Assembly (NCBI GenBank): GCA_023445955.1 | Contig: JAEXJH010000383.1 | Location: 1-5,027, forward strand | Length of the DNA: 5,027 nucleotides | Source of the DNA: Pseudomonadota bacterium | GTDB taxonomy: Bacteria > Pseudomonadota > Alphaproteobacteria > Caulobacterales > Caulobacteraceae | Reading direction: 5' to 3' | In this document: in pieces, positions 4,518 to 5,027 of the stretch | How positions within the stretch are numbered: position 1 is the first letter of the stretch | How the letters are laid out: the number at the start of each line of letters is the position of its first letter | Made by a program: the position numbers and the translations under genes | Notes under the pieces: model-generated | What the model saw: only the letters and a program-made list of their open reading frames with translations | Databases searched by the model: none | What the model was told of the DNA's origin: nothing

Positions 4518-5027
4518 CGCGCGCCCTCCGCCAGCTTCATGGAGAGGCTGCGGGCCTTGCGCCGCCAGACCAGGGCGCGGATGCGGACCAGCCATAGGGC
4601 GCCGAAGCCGCCCAGATAGGCCAGGCCCATCAGCACGGCCGGCCAGGCATAGATGGCCGGCAGGCCGTTTCCGTCCTTGGCCATGAAGGTCGAGGAGCCC
4701 TGGTGCAGGGTGTTCCACCACTCGACCGAGAACTTGACGATCGGCAGGTTGATCAGGCCGACCAGGGCCAGGATCGCGGCGGCGCGCGCGGCCTTCTGCT
4801 CGTCTTCCAAGGCGCCGCGCAGGGCGATGTAGCCGAGATAGAACAGCAGCAGGACCAGCACCGAGGTCAGGCGCGCGTCCCACACCCACCAGGTCCCCCA
4901 CATGGGCTTGCCCCACAGCGAGCCGGTGATCAGGGCCAGGGCCGTATAGACCGCGCCGATCGGGGCGCAGGCCTGGGCGGCGAGGTCGGCGAGGGCCTGC
5001 CGGAACACCAGGGCCAGGAAGCTGGCC
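4514..5027 (-). CDS. ccmC: Haem transporter CcmC, N-terminus beyond window edge
   Basis: C-terminal 170 residues of CcmC, the inner-membrane protein that with CcmD presents haem to the chaperone CcmE. The frame runs open to the window end (ASFLALVFRQ at the edge), so the true start lies past 5027; a GTG at 5008 is an internal valine. Roughly 70 residues appear to be missing, judged against a usual family length near 245. The tryptophan-rich WWD haem-handling motif is intact (GTWWVWDARLTS), and the conserved histidine that follows it is present in VEWWNTLHQGSS. The partner histidine before the WWD motif should lie outside the window. Four hydrophobic helices are visible. The stop overlaps the ccmD start (ATGA), so the ccm genes form one operon, probably preceded by ccmA and ccmB. 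Confidence 0.96.
   Translation of the reverse strand, partial: ASFLALVFRQALADLAAQACAPIGAVYTALALITGSLWGKPMWGTWWVWDARLTSVLVLLLFYLGYIALRGALEDEQKAARAAAILALVGLINLPIVKFSVEWWNTLHQGSSTFMAKDGNGLPAIYAWPAVLMGLAYLGGFGALWLVRIRALVWRRKARSLSMKLAEGAR

Noticed and set aside
4335..4916. Minus-strand frame of 193 codons ending at the ccmD stop
   Set aside because: Only the last 60 codons are ccmD. The upstream part is an out-of-frame reading of ccmC, and the true ATG at 4517 has a good ribosome site and an ATGA overlap.

Overview
The window is GC-rich bacterial chromosome and reads as an alphaproteobacterium, most likely Caulobacter or a close relative in Caulobacterales. Supporting signs are a short FtsY without the acidic N-terminal domain, an ftsY-yciB pair next to a ccmC-ccmD-ccmG cytochrome c maturation cluster, GC-rich hairpin repeats between genes, and CtrA-type TTAA motifs in one intergenic gap. 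The genus is inferred from style and gene order, not from a database match.

Layout. Bases 14-62 hold a two-stem hairpin repeat lying against the end of a minus-strand TRIC/UPF0126 membrane protein gene (64-699). A divergent gap (700-790) leads to ftsY (791-1732), the signal recognition particle receptor, followed after 3 nt by yciB/ispZ (1736-2347), an inner-membrane septation-family protein. Next is a MarR-type regulator with a lysine-rich tail (2464-3024), with a candidate promoter and inverted repeat in front and a strong hairpin behind (3027-3051). Two small uncharacterised genes diverge from a 106-base gap: a Pro/Gln/Ala-rich protein on the minus strand (3057-3332) and a membrane-anchored protein on the plus strand (3439-3822). 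The last part is a tightly overlapped minus-strand operon, ccmC (cut by the window edge), ccmD and ccmG (5027 down to 3826).

How the genes work together. FtsY targets membrane proteins co-translationally, and YciB is tied to the cell envelope and division. CcmC and CcmD handle haem delivery to the chaperone CcmE, and CcmG reduces apocytochrome cysteines in the periplasm. The MarR gene and the two small genes lie between the two conserved blocks and look like a lineage-specific insertion. I see no mobile element, CRISPR array, tRNA or rRNA. Most of the window is ordinary core genome. The most interesting part is the 3333-3438 gap, where CtrA-like sites overlap a plausible promoter for an undescribed small protein.
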